Source: CAYUKK01 sp964445305
GTDB lineage: Bacteria > Acidobacteriota > Aminicenantia > Aminicenantales > UBA8522
Assembly (NCBI GenBank): GCA_964445305.1
Contig: CAYUKK010000016.1
Coordinates: forward strand, 1-54,409
DNA length: 54,409 nt
Direction: 5' to 3'
The translations under genes were made by a program, and so were the position numbers. This document shows positions 7,942 through 15,580 of the stretch, in pieces (the first letter of the stretch is position 1; each line of letters begins with the position of its first letter). The notes beneath the pieces were generated by a model. That model saw only the letters and a list, made by a program, of their open reading frames with translations, had not been told where the DNA came from and did no database searches.

Positions 7942-8675
7942 CCGTGCTCAAGACATATAAGGCAGACCTCCACATCCACACCTGCCTCTCTCCTTGCGGC
8001 GAACTGGAGATGTCGCCGCGGGCCATTGCCGAGAAGGCCAGAGAAAAAAAGATTGATATTCTCGGCATCTGTGACCATAATTCCGCCGAAAACGTCCCCG
8101 CCCTGAAAGAGGCGGCCCAGCCCTTCCAGATCAGCGTTTTGGCTGGAATCGAAATCGCCTCCCGAGAGGAAGTCCATATCCTCGGCCTCTTCGACGATAT
8201 GGAGGCTGCCTTCCGGGCTCAAGACGCTGTCTACGAGCATTTGCCGGGTGAAAACGATGAGGAGACTTTCGGACTCCAGGTCGTCGTCAACAGCGAAGGC
8301 GAGGTCCTCCGGATCAACAAAAAGCTCCTCATCGGCGCATCCACCCTGGCCTTAGAGAAGGTCGTCGAGCTCATCCATTCCCTGAATGGCCTGGCCATCG
8401 CCTCCCACGTGGACAGGGAAGGCTTCAGCCTCATCGGCCAGCTCGGCTTCGTTCCCGACAACCTCCCCCTCGACGGCCTCGAAGTGTCGCCACGGATTTC
8501 CCTTGACGAGGCCAGGCGAAGGTTTTCCTCTCGACTGCCCTTGATGGCGGGCTCGGATGCCCACCGGCTGGAAGAAATCGGCCTGGCCACGACTTCATTC
8601 CTTCTCCAGGCGGGGACGGTGGCCGAAATCAAGCTGGCCCTCCGCCAGAAGGAGGGAAGAAAAATCCTGAATTAG
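7938..8675 (+). CDS. PHP-domain metal-dependent phosphoesterase
   Basis: A 245-aa PHP protein with motif 1 ADLHIHTCLSPCGELEMSP, motif 2 GICDHNSAEN, a GIEIASREEVHILGLFD segment, SHVDREGF and the terminal GSDAHRLEEIG. These supply the His/Asp metal ligands of PHP phosphoesterases. Its substrate in this setting is unknown; the protein could remove a phosphate placed by the neighbouring kinase-like ATPases. The TTG at 7938 overlaps the previous stop, and a GTG at 7944 is an equally possible start. It is a usual member of this type of cluster in anaerobes. Confidence 0.87.
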   Translation: MTVLKTYKADLHIHTCLSPCGELEMSPRAIAEKAREKKIDILGICDHNSAENVPALKEAAQPFQISVLAGIEIASREEVHILGLFDDMEAAFRAQDAVYEHLPGENDEETFGLQVVVNSEGEVLRINKKLLIGASTLALEKVVELIHSLNGLAIASHVDREGFSLIGQLGFVPDNLPLDGLEVSPRISLDEARRRFSSRLPLMAGSDAHRLEEIGLATTSFLLQAGTVAEIKLALRQKEGRKILN

Positions 8676-8683
8676 GAAGGAAA

Positions 8684-9250
8684 ATGGAAGACCTGTCGCT
8701 CCATCTCCTCGATATCGCCGAGAATTCCCTTGAGGCACAGGCCACCCGAATCGAAATCCACATTGAGGAAAACCGGTCCCAGAACTGCCTCGTTCTCGAG
8801 GTCATCGATAACGGCCGCGGCATGGATGAGGAAATGGTGAAGAAAGCGATGGACCCCTTCGTCACGACAAAAACGACCAGACGAGTGGGCCTCGGTCTCC
8901 CCCTTCTCGCCGAGGCGGCAAGACAGGCCAACGGCCATCTCGATATCCAGTCAGCGCCGGGGAAAGGGACAAGGGTCCGAGCGAGCTTTGAGCTCAGCCA
9001 CATCGACCTCAAGCCCCTGGGCGACATGAGCCAGACGCTCATGACGCTGATTGTCGGTCATCCCGAAGTGGATATCCTTTATACCCATCTCGTCGACGGG
9101 AAAGAGTTCAGCTTCGACACCCGGGAAATCAAGGCTCAGCTGGATGGCATCCCCATCCAGGACCCCGAAGTGCTCACGATTCTGAAAAACAAAATAAAAG
9201 AAGGCTTAAACCACATAAGGAGGCAAAATGAATCACGAAAAGATCTCTGA
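8684..9250 (+). CDS. Histidine-kinase-like ATPase without sensor domain
   Basis: A 188-aa protein with an N-terminal HATPase_c domain: LHLLDIAENSLEAQA (N-box), IDNGRGMDEEMV (G1), a DPFVTTKTTRRVGLGLP segment (F-box and G2) and SAPGKGTRVRASF. No dimerisation/phosphoacceptor histidine domain precedes it. The C-terminal 80 residues contain a small alpha/beta stretch (MSQTLMTLIVGHPEVDILYTH) that I do not recognise. With the RsbW-like protein at 5766 it makes two ATPases in one redox operon. Its 3' end overlaps NuoE by 23 bp. Confidence 0.8.
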   Translation: MEDLSLHLLDIAENSLEAQATRIEIHIEENRSQNCLVLEVIDNGRGMDEEMVKKAMDPFVTTKTTRRVGLGLPLLAEAARQANGHLDIQSAPGKGTRVRASFELSHIDLKPLGDMSQTLMTLIVGHPEVDILYTHLVDGKEFSFDTREIKAQLDGIPIQDPEVLTILKNKIKEGLNHIRRQNESRKDL

Positions 9251-9683
9251 AATACTCAGCAAGTACCAAGCTGACGAGAGCTCTCTGATCGCCATCCTTC
9301 AGGACATTCAGGAAGAGTACAGTTACCTCCCCCGCGAAGCCCTCATCCGGATCTCCAAGGAAATGAACATCCCCCTCAGCCGCGTCCTCAGCTTGGCGAC
9401 CTTCTTCAAGGCCTTCAGCCTGAAGCCCAAGGGCAAACATCCCATCCACGTCTGCCTGGGCACAGCCTGTCATGTCCGTGGCGCTCAGCTCGTCCTAGAA
9501 AAATTCGAGCGGGAGCTGGGCATCAAGTCTGGAGATACAACGGAAGACTATCTTTTCAGCCTGGATGCAGTTCGTTGCCTTGGCTGCTGCGGGCTGGCCC
9601 CCGTTGTCCAGGTCGGGGAAGAAGTCCACGGAAAAATCACCCCCGCCAAGGTCGGGGGGGTTATCAAAAAATATAAGAAATGA
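9228..9683 (+). CDS. NuoE-like NADH dehydrogenase 24-kDa subunit (thioredoxin-like [2Fe-2S])
   Basis: A 151-aa protein with the NuoE helical N-terminus (ILQDIQEEYSYLPREAL) and a thioredoxin-like [2Fe-2S] domain with ligands C76, C81 (CLGTAC), C117 and C121 (CLGCC). The length is typical of HydA/NuoE partners of NAD-linked complexes. AAGGAGG lies 7 bp before the ATG. Directly upstream of the 2Fe-2S and NuoF-like genes, it should form the NAD(H)-oxidising arm with NuoF. A second NuoE lies at 52421-52945. Confidence 0.93.
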   Translation: MNHEKISEILSKYQADESSLIAILQDIQEEYSYLPREALIRISKEMNIPLSRVLSLATFFKAFSLKPKGKHPIHVCLGTACHVRGAQLVLEKFERELGIKSGDTTEDYLFSLDAVRCLGCCGLAPVVQVGEEVHGKITPAKVGGVIKKYKK

Positions 9684-9693
9684 GGAGGTCAGC

Positions 9694-10083
9694 ATGCCCA
9701 AACTAACGCTTGAAGATTTGGCCAAAATCAGAGAAAAAACCAAAAAGCTGACGACCATCCGGGAAGGCGGTGAGTTCAGGGCCAAGATCAACGTCCACAT
9801 GGGGACCTGCGGCATCGCTGCCGGCGCCCGTACCATCATGAACGCTCTCATCCAAGAAATCGAAGCGAGGGGCATCCATGATGTCCTCCTCACCAACTCC
9901 GGCTGCGCCGGCCTGTGCAGCCGCGAGCCGATGGCCACCATCGAGGTCGCCGGCCAGGCACCCGTGAAATACGTCGACCTGACCGAGAAGAAGATCAAGG
10001 AGATTTTCGAAAAGCATGTCCTGGGAGGTCAAATCGTCCAGGAATATGCGCTCGGCATCGGCAGCGAAAAGACCGACTACTAA
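9694..10083 (+). CDS. [2Fe-2S] ferredoxin-like protein, thioredoxin fold
   Basis: A 129-aa protein with a helical N-terminus and the pattern NVHMGTCGIAAGAR (C39) and NSGCAGLCSREP (C71, C75), as in the stand-alone 2Fe-2S proteins between nuoE and nuoF in hydrogenase gene clusters. Only three Cys of the usual four-ligand pattern are visible; the position after C39 is alanine. The ATG at 9694 has GAGGAGG 6-7 bp upstream; longer in-frame extensions overlap nuoE and are not credible. It probably relays electrons within the NuoEF arm. Confidence 0.82.
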   Translation: MPKLTLEDLAKIREKTKKLTTIREGGEFRAKINVHMGTCGIAAGARTIMNALIQEIEARGIHDVLLTNSGCAGLCSREPMATIEVAGQAPVKYVDLTEKKIKEIFEKHVLGGQIVQEYALGIGSEKTDY

Positions 10084-10095
10084 GGAGGAAAGAAG

Positions 10096-11928
10096 ATGGC
10101 GGAAATGGCCAAGGACAAGACCTACCGGGTCCATCTCATGGTTTGCGCCGGCACGGGCTGCGTCTCCAACAATGCCTTCGGCATCAAAGCAGCTCTGGAG
10201 AGAGAAGTCAAAAAGCAAGGACTCGAAAACGAGGTCCTTATCGTCACCACGGGTTGCAACGGCTTCTGTGAGCGCGGGCCGCTGCTCGTCGTTCAGCCAG
10301 GCAACATCTTTTATCAACAGCTTACGGAGAAAGACATCCCCTATTTAGTTGAAGAGCACTTCCTCAAGGGGCGGCCGGTGAAAAAGCTCATGTACACTCC
10401 GCCCAAGGAAAAAACGCCCATACCCGTTCTGAGCGATATCGACTTCTTCAAGAAACAGGTTCTCATCGCTTTGCGGAACAGGGGGCTCATCGACCCGGAA
10501 AAAATCGACGAGTACATCGCCCGTGATGGTTACAAAGCTCTGGCCAAGGCCCTGACCCAAATGACGCCCGACCAAATTATCCAGGAGATTAGCGTCTCCG
10601 GACTACGCGGCCGGGGTGGGGCGGGATTCCCCACCGGGCTCAAGTGGCAGCTTGTCCGCAACGCTCCCTCCTCAGACGGAAACATCAAGTACCTCATCTG
10701 TAACGGCGACGAGGGCGACCCGGGCGCCTTCATGGACCGGAGCATCCTCGAAGCCGACCCCCACTCTGTTATCGAGGGGATGATCATCGGCGCCAAGGCG
10801 GTGGGAGCGAGCGAAGGGTTTGTCTATGTCCGGAATGAATATCCCCTGGCTATCAAGCGGATGACCATTGCCATCGAGCAGGCCCGCGATTATGGACTGC
10901 TGGGCAAGGACATCCTGGGCACGGGGCTCGATTTCGACATCCGGATTGTCCGCGGAGCCGGCGCATTCGTCTGCGGCGAGGAAACGGCGCTCATTTCTTC
11001 TATCGAAGGCAAGCTGGGCGAGCCAAGGACAAGGCCCCCCTATCCCGCCCAGAGCGGCCTGTGGGGAAAACCGACGCTTATCAATAATGTCGAGACGTGG
11101 GCCAACGTGCCCATCATCATCGACAGGGGCGCCAAATGGTATGCCTCGATCGGGACGCCCACGAGCAAAGGGACGAAAGTGTTTTCTCTAGTCGGCAAAA
11201 TCAACAACACCGGACTCGTCGAAGTTCCCATGGGCATCACCCTGCGCGAGATCATCTACGACATCGGCGGTGGAATCCCCGGAGGCAAGGAGTTCAAGGC
11301 GGTTCAGACGGGTGGGCCATCGGGCGGCTGCATCCCCAAGGAGCAGCTCGACCTGCCTATCGATTACGAAAGCCTGACCGCTGCCGGCTCGATGATGGGC
11401 TCGGGCGGCATGGTTGTCATGGACGAAGATACGTGCATGGTCGACGTGGCCCGCTACTTCCTTTCCTTCACCCAGGATGAATCCTGCGGCAAGTGCACGC
11501 CCTGCCGGGAAGGGACGAAGGCGATGCTGGATATCCTCACCCGAATCACGGAGGGCAAGGGAACCGAGGAAGACCTGGCACTACTCGAGGATATGGCCCA
11601 TGCAGTCAAGGATTCCTCCCTGTGCGGGCTCGGCAAGACCGCGCCCAACCCCGTCCTGACCACGCTCCGTTATTTTCGGCATGAATACGAGGCCCATATC
11701 CGGGACAAGAAGTGCCCGGCCCATGTCTGCCGCCAGCTCAACGTTTACACGATTGACGAAGAGCGGTGCTTGAATGTCGGCAAGGGCTGTGACCTTTGCC
11801 GACGCAACTGCTCCTCGGACGCCATCCGGGGGGCCAGAAACGAAGCCCACCGCATCATCCAGGAAAAATGTACCAAGTGCGGCGTCTGCTATGAAGTCTG
11901 CAATTTTGGCGCCGTCAAGGTTGAATAA
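10096..11928 (+). CDS. NuoF-like NADH:flavin oxidoreductase subunit with N-terminal 2Fe-2S and C-terminal ferredoxin domains
   Basis: A 610-aa protein. Residues 1-95 are a thioredoxin-like [2Fe-2S] domain (C17, C22, C54, C58). The NuoF core has the glycine-rich NADH/FMN loop GRGGAGFPTG (172-181), ICNGDEGDPGAFMDRS, an SLBB segment (SLVGKINNTGLVEVP) and the [4Fe-4S] ligands ESCGKCTPCREG plus SLCGLG. The end holds two ferredoxin motifs. The first is widened to C-x6-C-x2-C-x3-C (CLNVGKGCDLCRRNC); the second is regular (CTKCGVCYEVC). This is the HydB/HymB layout of bifurcating NAD-linked complexes. Start ATG 10096 follows GGAGG. Confidence 0.94.
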   Translation: MAEMAKDKTYRVHLMVCAGTGCVSNNAFGIKAALEREVKKQGLENEVLIVTTGCNGFCERGPLLVVQPGNIFYQQLTEKDIPYLVEEHFLKGRPVKKLMYTPPKEKTPIPVLSDIDFFKKQVLIALRNRGLIDPEKIDEYIARDGYKALAKALTQMTPDQIIQEISVSGLRGRGGAGFPTGLKWQLVRNAPSSDGNIKYLICNGDEGDPGAFMDRSILEADPHSVIEGMIIGAKAVGASEGFVYVRNEYPLAIKRMTIAIEQARDYGLLGKDILGTGLDFDIRIVRGAGAFVCGEETALISSIEGKLGEPRTRPPYPAQSGLWGKPTLINNVETWANVPIIIDRGAKWYASIGTPTSKGTKVFSLVGKINNTGLVEVPMGITLREIIYDIGGGIPGGKEFKAVQTGGPSGGCIPKEQLDLPIDYESLTAAGSMMGSGGMVVMDEDTCMVDVARYFLSFTQDESCGKCTPCREGTKAMLDILTRITEGKGTEEDLALLEDMAHAVKDSSLCGLGKTAPNPVLTTLRYFRHEYEAHIRDKKCPAHVCRQLNVYTIDEERCLNVGKGCDLCRRNCSSDAIRGARNEAHRIIQEKCTKCGVCYEVCNFGAVKVE

Positions 11929-11939
11929 GGAGGTATCCG

Positions 11940-13697
11940 ATGATAAACCTGACCATAGATGGAAAAAAGGTCCAGATTGAGGAAGGCAAGACCATTCTCC
12001 AGGCTGCTGCTAAACACGAAATCAAAATCCCGACGCTCTGCTACCATCCCGTTATCGAAGCCTATGGCGCCTGCCGCGTCTGCATGGTCGAAGTGACCGT
12101 TCGCGGGAAAAGCGATCTGGTGACTGCCTGCAACACCAAGGTCCAGGAAGGAATGGAAGTCCAGACCGCCTCCGCAAGAGCCCTCAAGGCCCGGCAGTTG
12201 AACGTGGAAATGCTCATGGCCAGGGCACCGGCGGCTGAGCCCGTCCAGGAACTGGCCAAATCCCTGGGTATCGAGAAGACCCGTTTCGAAATCAAGGACC
12301 CCCAGGAAAAATGTATCCTCTGCGGTCTGTGTGTGCGGGCCTGCGAGACCATCGTCGGCGCATCGGCCATCAGCTTTGTTGAAAGGGGAACCGACAGGAA
12401 GGTCATGCCTCCCTTCGGCGAGCCATCGGAAGCCTGCATCGGATGCACGGCCTGCGCCTATTTTTGCCCGACGGGTGCGATTACCTACGAAGACAGGTAT
12501 GGCCGAAAGGTCATCCACACCGAGCTCCACCTTGGCCCGACCACGGCCATCCGGGTGCCCATCCGTCAGGCTGTGCCCATGGTCCCCTTCATCGACACCG
12601 AAGCCTGCATCCATTTCAAAACAGGGGAGTGCAAGGTTTGCGCCAAGGTTTGCGACCGCGAAGCGATTAACCACGACATGGAGGACGAAACCATCGAAAT
12701 CGAAGTCGGGTCGATCATCCTGGCCAGCGGCTTCAAACCCTTCGATGCCCGACGCATCCCGGCCTATGGCTATGGCCGTTTCCCTAACGTCATCACGGCC
12801 ATCGAATTCGAGCGCCTGGTCAACGCCTCAGGACCGACAGGTGGAAAAATCCAGCTGGCTGACGGGACCGAGCCCAAAGCAGTCGGCATCATCCATTGCG
12901 TTGGTTCAAGGGACGAAAAATACAATGAATATTGCTCCCGTGTTTGTTGCATGTACTCGCTCAAGTTTGCTCATCTCCTCCACGAAAAGACGAACGCCGA
13001 AGTTTACGATTTTTACATCGATATGCGCTGCTTTGGAAAGGGCTATGAAGAGTTTTACCACCGATTGCTCCACGAGGGAACAAAGTTCATCCGGGGGCGA
13101 GTCTCCGACATCACGGACATGGCCATGACCCAACAGGAAGAAGGAAAGCTCATCATCCGGGTTGAGGACACCCTGCTCGGGACTGTGCGCCGCATCCCCG
13201 TCGATATGGTCATTTTAGCCACGGGACTCGAGCCCGGTCTCGACCACAACCAGCTGGCCAAAATCTTCAATATCTCCTGCAGTCAGGATACCTTCTTCCT
13301 CGAGCGTCATCCCAAGCTGGCGCCGGTATCAACGTTTTCCGATGGCATCTTCCTGGCTGGAGCTTGCCAGGCGCCTCGTGATATTCCTGATACGGTGGCT
13401 CAGGCAGGGGGGGCAGCCGCTGAAGCCATGGCCTTAGCTGATAAGGGGACTTTTGCTCTCGAGCCTGTGACCGCCGAAATCAACGAAGACCTCTGCTCGG
13501 GATGCCAAATCTGTGTCAACCTCTGCCCGTTCACGGCCATCACCTACGATAAAGAAAAGGGAGTGTCCGTCATCAACGATGCCCTGTGCAAGGGTTGCGG
13601 CACCTGCGTTGCCGCCTGCCCGAGCGGCGCTTCGCACCAGAGACATTTCCGCGATGAGCAGATTTTTGCCGAAATTGAAGGCATTTTCATCGTCTAA
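11940..13697 (+). CDS. Fusion of a NuoG-like iron-sulfur module to the C-terminal half of HdrA
   Basis: A 585-aa protein with two origins. Residues 1-195 are NuoG/HydA-type: a [2Fe-2S] plant-type ferredoxin (C34/C45/C48/C64) and two [4Fe-4S] motifs (C125/C128/C131/C135 and C166/C169/C172/C176). From about residue 198 it is HdrA: IRVPIRQAVPMVPFID, the second motif of the inserted ferredoxin (C223/C231/C234/C238), EIEVGSIILASGF, the HdrA signature CVGSRD with YCSRVCCMYS (C320, C332, C336, C337), GKGYEEFY, an LATGLEP flavin-fold strand, and a terminal two-cluster ferredoxin (C519-C529, C550-C560). It has no GxGxxG motif; that lies in the 4554-5405 protein. No H-cluster domain follows, although this is the slot of the hydrogenase subunit in related clusters. 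Start ATG 11940 follows AAGGAGG. Confidence 0.9.
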   Translation: MINLTIDGKKVQIEEGKTILQAAAKHEIKIPTLCYHPVIEAYGACRVCMVEVTVRGKSDLVTACNTKVQEGMEVQTASARALKARQLNVEMLMARAPAAEPVQELAKSLGIEKTRFEIKDPQEKCILCGLCVRACETIVGASAISFVERGTDRKVMPPFGEPSEACIGCTACAYFCPTGAITYEDRYGRKVIHTELHLGPTTAIRVPIRQAVPMVPFIDTEACIHFKTGECKVCAKVCDREAINHDMEDETIEIEVGSIILASGFKPFDARRIPAYGYGRFPNVITAIEFERLVNASGPTGGKIQLADGTEPKAVGIIHCVGSRDEKYNEYCSRVCCMYSLKFAHLLHEKTNAEVYDFYIDMRCFGKGYEEFYHRLLHEGTKFIRGRVSDITDMAMTQQEEGKLIIRVEDTLLGTVRRIPVDMVILATGLEPGLDHNQLAKIFNISCSQDTFFLERHPKLAPVSTFSDGIFLAGACQAPRDIPDTVAQAGGAAAEAMALADKGTFALEPVTAEINEDLCSGCQICVNLCPFTAITYDKEKGVSVINDALCKGCGTCVAACPSGASHQRHFRDEQIFAEIEGIFIV

Positions 13698-13790
13698 ACG
13701 CGCGAGATGGTAAGACTCATGCCCCTTTCCTGGAAGGGTAGCCCCTCGTCGATGATGGGATTTTCGGAAAAAATAGGGAGGTGGCCCGAA

Positions 13791-14060
13791 ATTGCCGATA
13801 GAAGCACCCGACGGGTCCTGTCGTGGTTCACCCCCGGCCAGGCTCGGAGTTGGGATTGCGAAGCCCGCTCGTTTCCCCAGCGAGGAAACTCGCTCCGACT
13901 CAGCCTTCGCTCTTCTCTCGCCTAGCTCGAGAAACCATGCCCGCTCAGGCTTCGACGCGCTCCCTCACCCAAACCCCTCGCCTGTTTCCCATGTCCTCAA
14001 ACGCTCGGGTCGGCGTTCCGAGACGCTATCGAAAGCTTTGTTTTTCATATGTATTAACCA
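13791..14060 (+). repeat. Dispersed intergenic repeat, copy A (about 270 bp)
   Basis: This stretch aligns with 53153-53420 in the same orientation. By hand alignment I count about 29 mismatches and one 2-base gap over 270 bp. The most conserved core runs from the TTGGGATTGCGAAG block to about GAGAAACC, plus the block CCGAGACGCTATCGAAAGC near the end. Inside it AGCGAG-GAAA-CTCGCT (13879-13894) is a perfect 6-bp hairpin with a GNRA tetraloop and is identical in both copies. A further 32 bp shared with copy B lies at 14287-14318, displaced here by an extra 226 bp. An open reading frame runs through both copies but has no ribosome site. Confidence 0.85.
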
Positions 14061-14122
14061 CCCCTACCCCTCTCCGCGTCAGACGCCCCCAGGAATTCTT
14101 TCTTAGCCATTAAATCCCCCTA

Positions 14123-14146
14123 CCCCCTTTGAACAATCAAAGGGGG
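14123..14146. repeat. Perfect 10-bp inverted repeat
   Basis: CCCCCTTTGA (14123-14132), loop ACAA, TCAAAGGGGG (14137-14146). No T-run follows on either strand, so it is not a standard terminator. It lies in the 226 bp present in repeat copy A but absent from copy B. The rest of the gap 13698-14384 shows no gene I can support. Confidence 0.8.
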
Positions 14147-14384
14147 CCTGAGAAAAGGTGGGCGTCTTTCGAGCAGGCCGGATGGGAACAACGGTCAGCG
14201 TCTCGGGTCAGGTCGGCCCCCGAACCACGCCACCCCTCGGGTGCACTCGCTATCGTGATAATTTGTTACAAGATGAAGCACTTTCGCTTGATGATAATTT
14301 TCTATCGTCAAATTCGGGAGCACTTGGCCCCTTTACAAATCGGTTCGGTTTGGGCTATGGAAAAAGAAGGAAAGGAGCTTTGTC

Positions 14385-15374
14385 GTGAAAAGAATGACGA
14401 TGTTGGCTTTGGCCTCATCCGTGGTGACCATATTGTCATTGGCAGGTCAAACACAAAGGGTTGTCGGAGGAAACGAGGGGGCGAAGGAAAAGCCCCGTCG
14501 TCTGGAGCGCCGAGGTTATACCGGACCTCAAGTGCCCGTTTTCATCCCCGTGCTCGGGGACTACGCTCCCATCGGGGCCCGAAAAGAGTCGGGGAGGACG
14601 GATATTCCCTGTTTACTATCCGCCCTGGAAAAGATCGGAGCGAGGGATTATTTTCATCTGGTCTGGGGTGCGGAGAATTATCCCGGCGCCTGGGACGATT
14701 TTGCTCTTCTGGCCGGGGAATTCCAGAAAAGAGGCTGGCGTCTCTGGCTTTATTTAACTCCGCCGTCAGAACCGCCTGCTCCAGAACCCTTTGGGGCTGA
14801 TTATGGGCGCTGGGCTGAAGAATGTGCCAAGCTGGCTGCGGTCTATCCGTGTATAGCCGGGATATGCATTGACGACTTTAACGCCAATGTCGACACGTTT
14901 ACGCCGGCCTATTGCCTGGAGATGATGACGAGAGCCCATAAAATCGCGCCTCATCTGGCTCTGCTCGTCGTTTGCTATTTTGGCTATTACGAGGATACCA
15001 TCAGCGCCCATGTTCAAAATGGAGCCATCGATGGCGTGGTCTTTCCCTATTTTTATCCTCAAAAAAACCACTCGGATTCCTCCCTTCTCGGGCCGCAAAT
15101 CGAAGCTTTTCGGCGGTGGCTGGACGGGCAAGCTCGGAAGGGCGGTCTCGCTGGCTCGATGCCGCTGGTGGTGATGGTCTATGCGATGAAGCATTCCCAA
15201 TCAGCTGATGAGCCAACGCCAGCTTTTGTCGAGAAGTGCTTGGGAATTGGCCTGGAAGCGACCCAAAAGGGCCTCGCTGACGGGGTCGTCACCTACTGCC
15301 TGCCGAAGAGCGATTCTTCGTTTATTGAAGCAGTGGCCAGAGTCTACAAGGGTGATGGGAAGAAAATGATTTGA
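14385..15374 (+). CDS. Secreted TIM-barrel-like protein, possible glycosidase relative
   Basis: A 329-aa protein with a signal peptide (MKRMTMLALASSVVTILSLAGQ) and a GTG start at 14385, with AAGGAG about 10 bp upstream. The remainder alternates strands and helices as in a TIM barrel: VFIPVLGDYAP, YFHLVWGAENYPGAWDDF, WRLWLYLTPPS, YPCIAGICIDDFNAN, LALLVVCYFGYY, IDGVVFPYFYP, MPLVVMVYAMKHS. The acidic pair in ICIDDFN sits on a barrel-strand end, where glycosidases place catalytic residues. I cannot name the family. It precedes a recognisable GHL10 protein on the same strand by 206 bp. Confidence 0.6.
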   Translation: MKRMTMLALASSVVTILSLAGQTQRVVGGNEGAKEKPRRLERRGYTGPQVPVFIPVLGDYAPIGARKESGRTDIPCLLSALEKIGARDYFHLVWGAENYPGAWDDFALLAGEFQKRGWRLWLYLTPPSEPPAPEPFGADYGRWAEECAKLAAVYPCIAGICIDDFNANVDTFTPAYCLEMMTRAHKIAPHLALLVVCYFGYYEDTISAHVQNGAIDGVVFPYFYPQKNHSDSSLLGPQIEAFRRWLDGQARKGGLAGSMPLVVMVYAMKHSQSADEPTPAFVEKCLGIGLEATQKGLADGVVTYCLPKSDSSFIEAVARVYKGDGKKMI

Positions 15375-15580
15375 AACACGACTGCCATTATGTCTCATAG
15401 GAAGAGAAAACAAGCATGGATAGGGGAAAAATAAAGACAAAAATAGTTTTCCCGGAGTTCGAGGCCGCAGCGGGGATGATTGATCAAGGCCAGGGCCGAA
15501 TTCTGAGCCGGGGAAAAGCCGGCTGGCACTCTAAGAAGAGGGCGTCCCTGGCTTGACGTTATTTTGAAGGAGGAAGAGAG

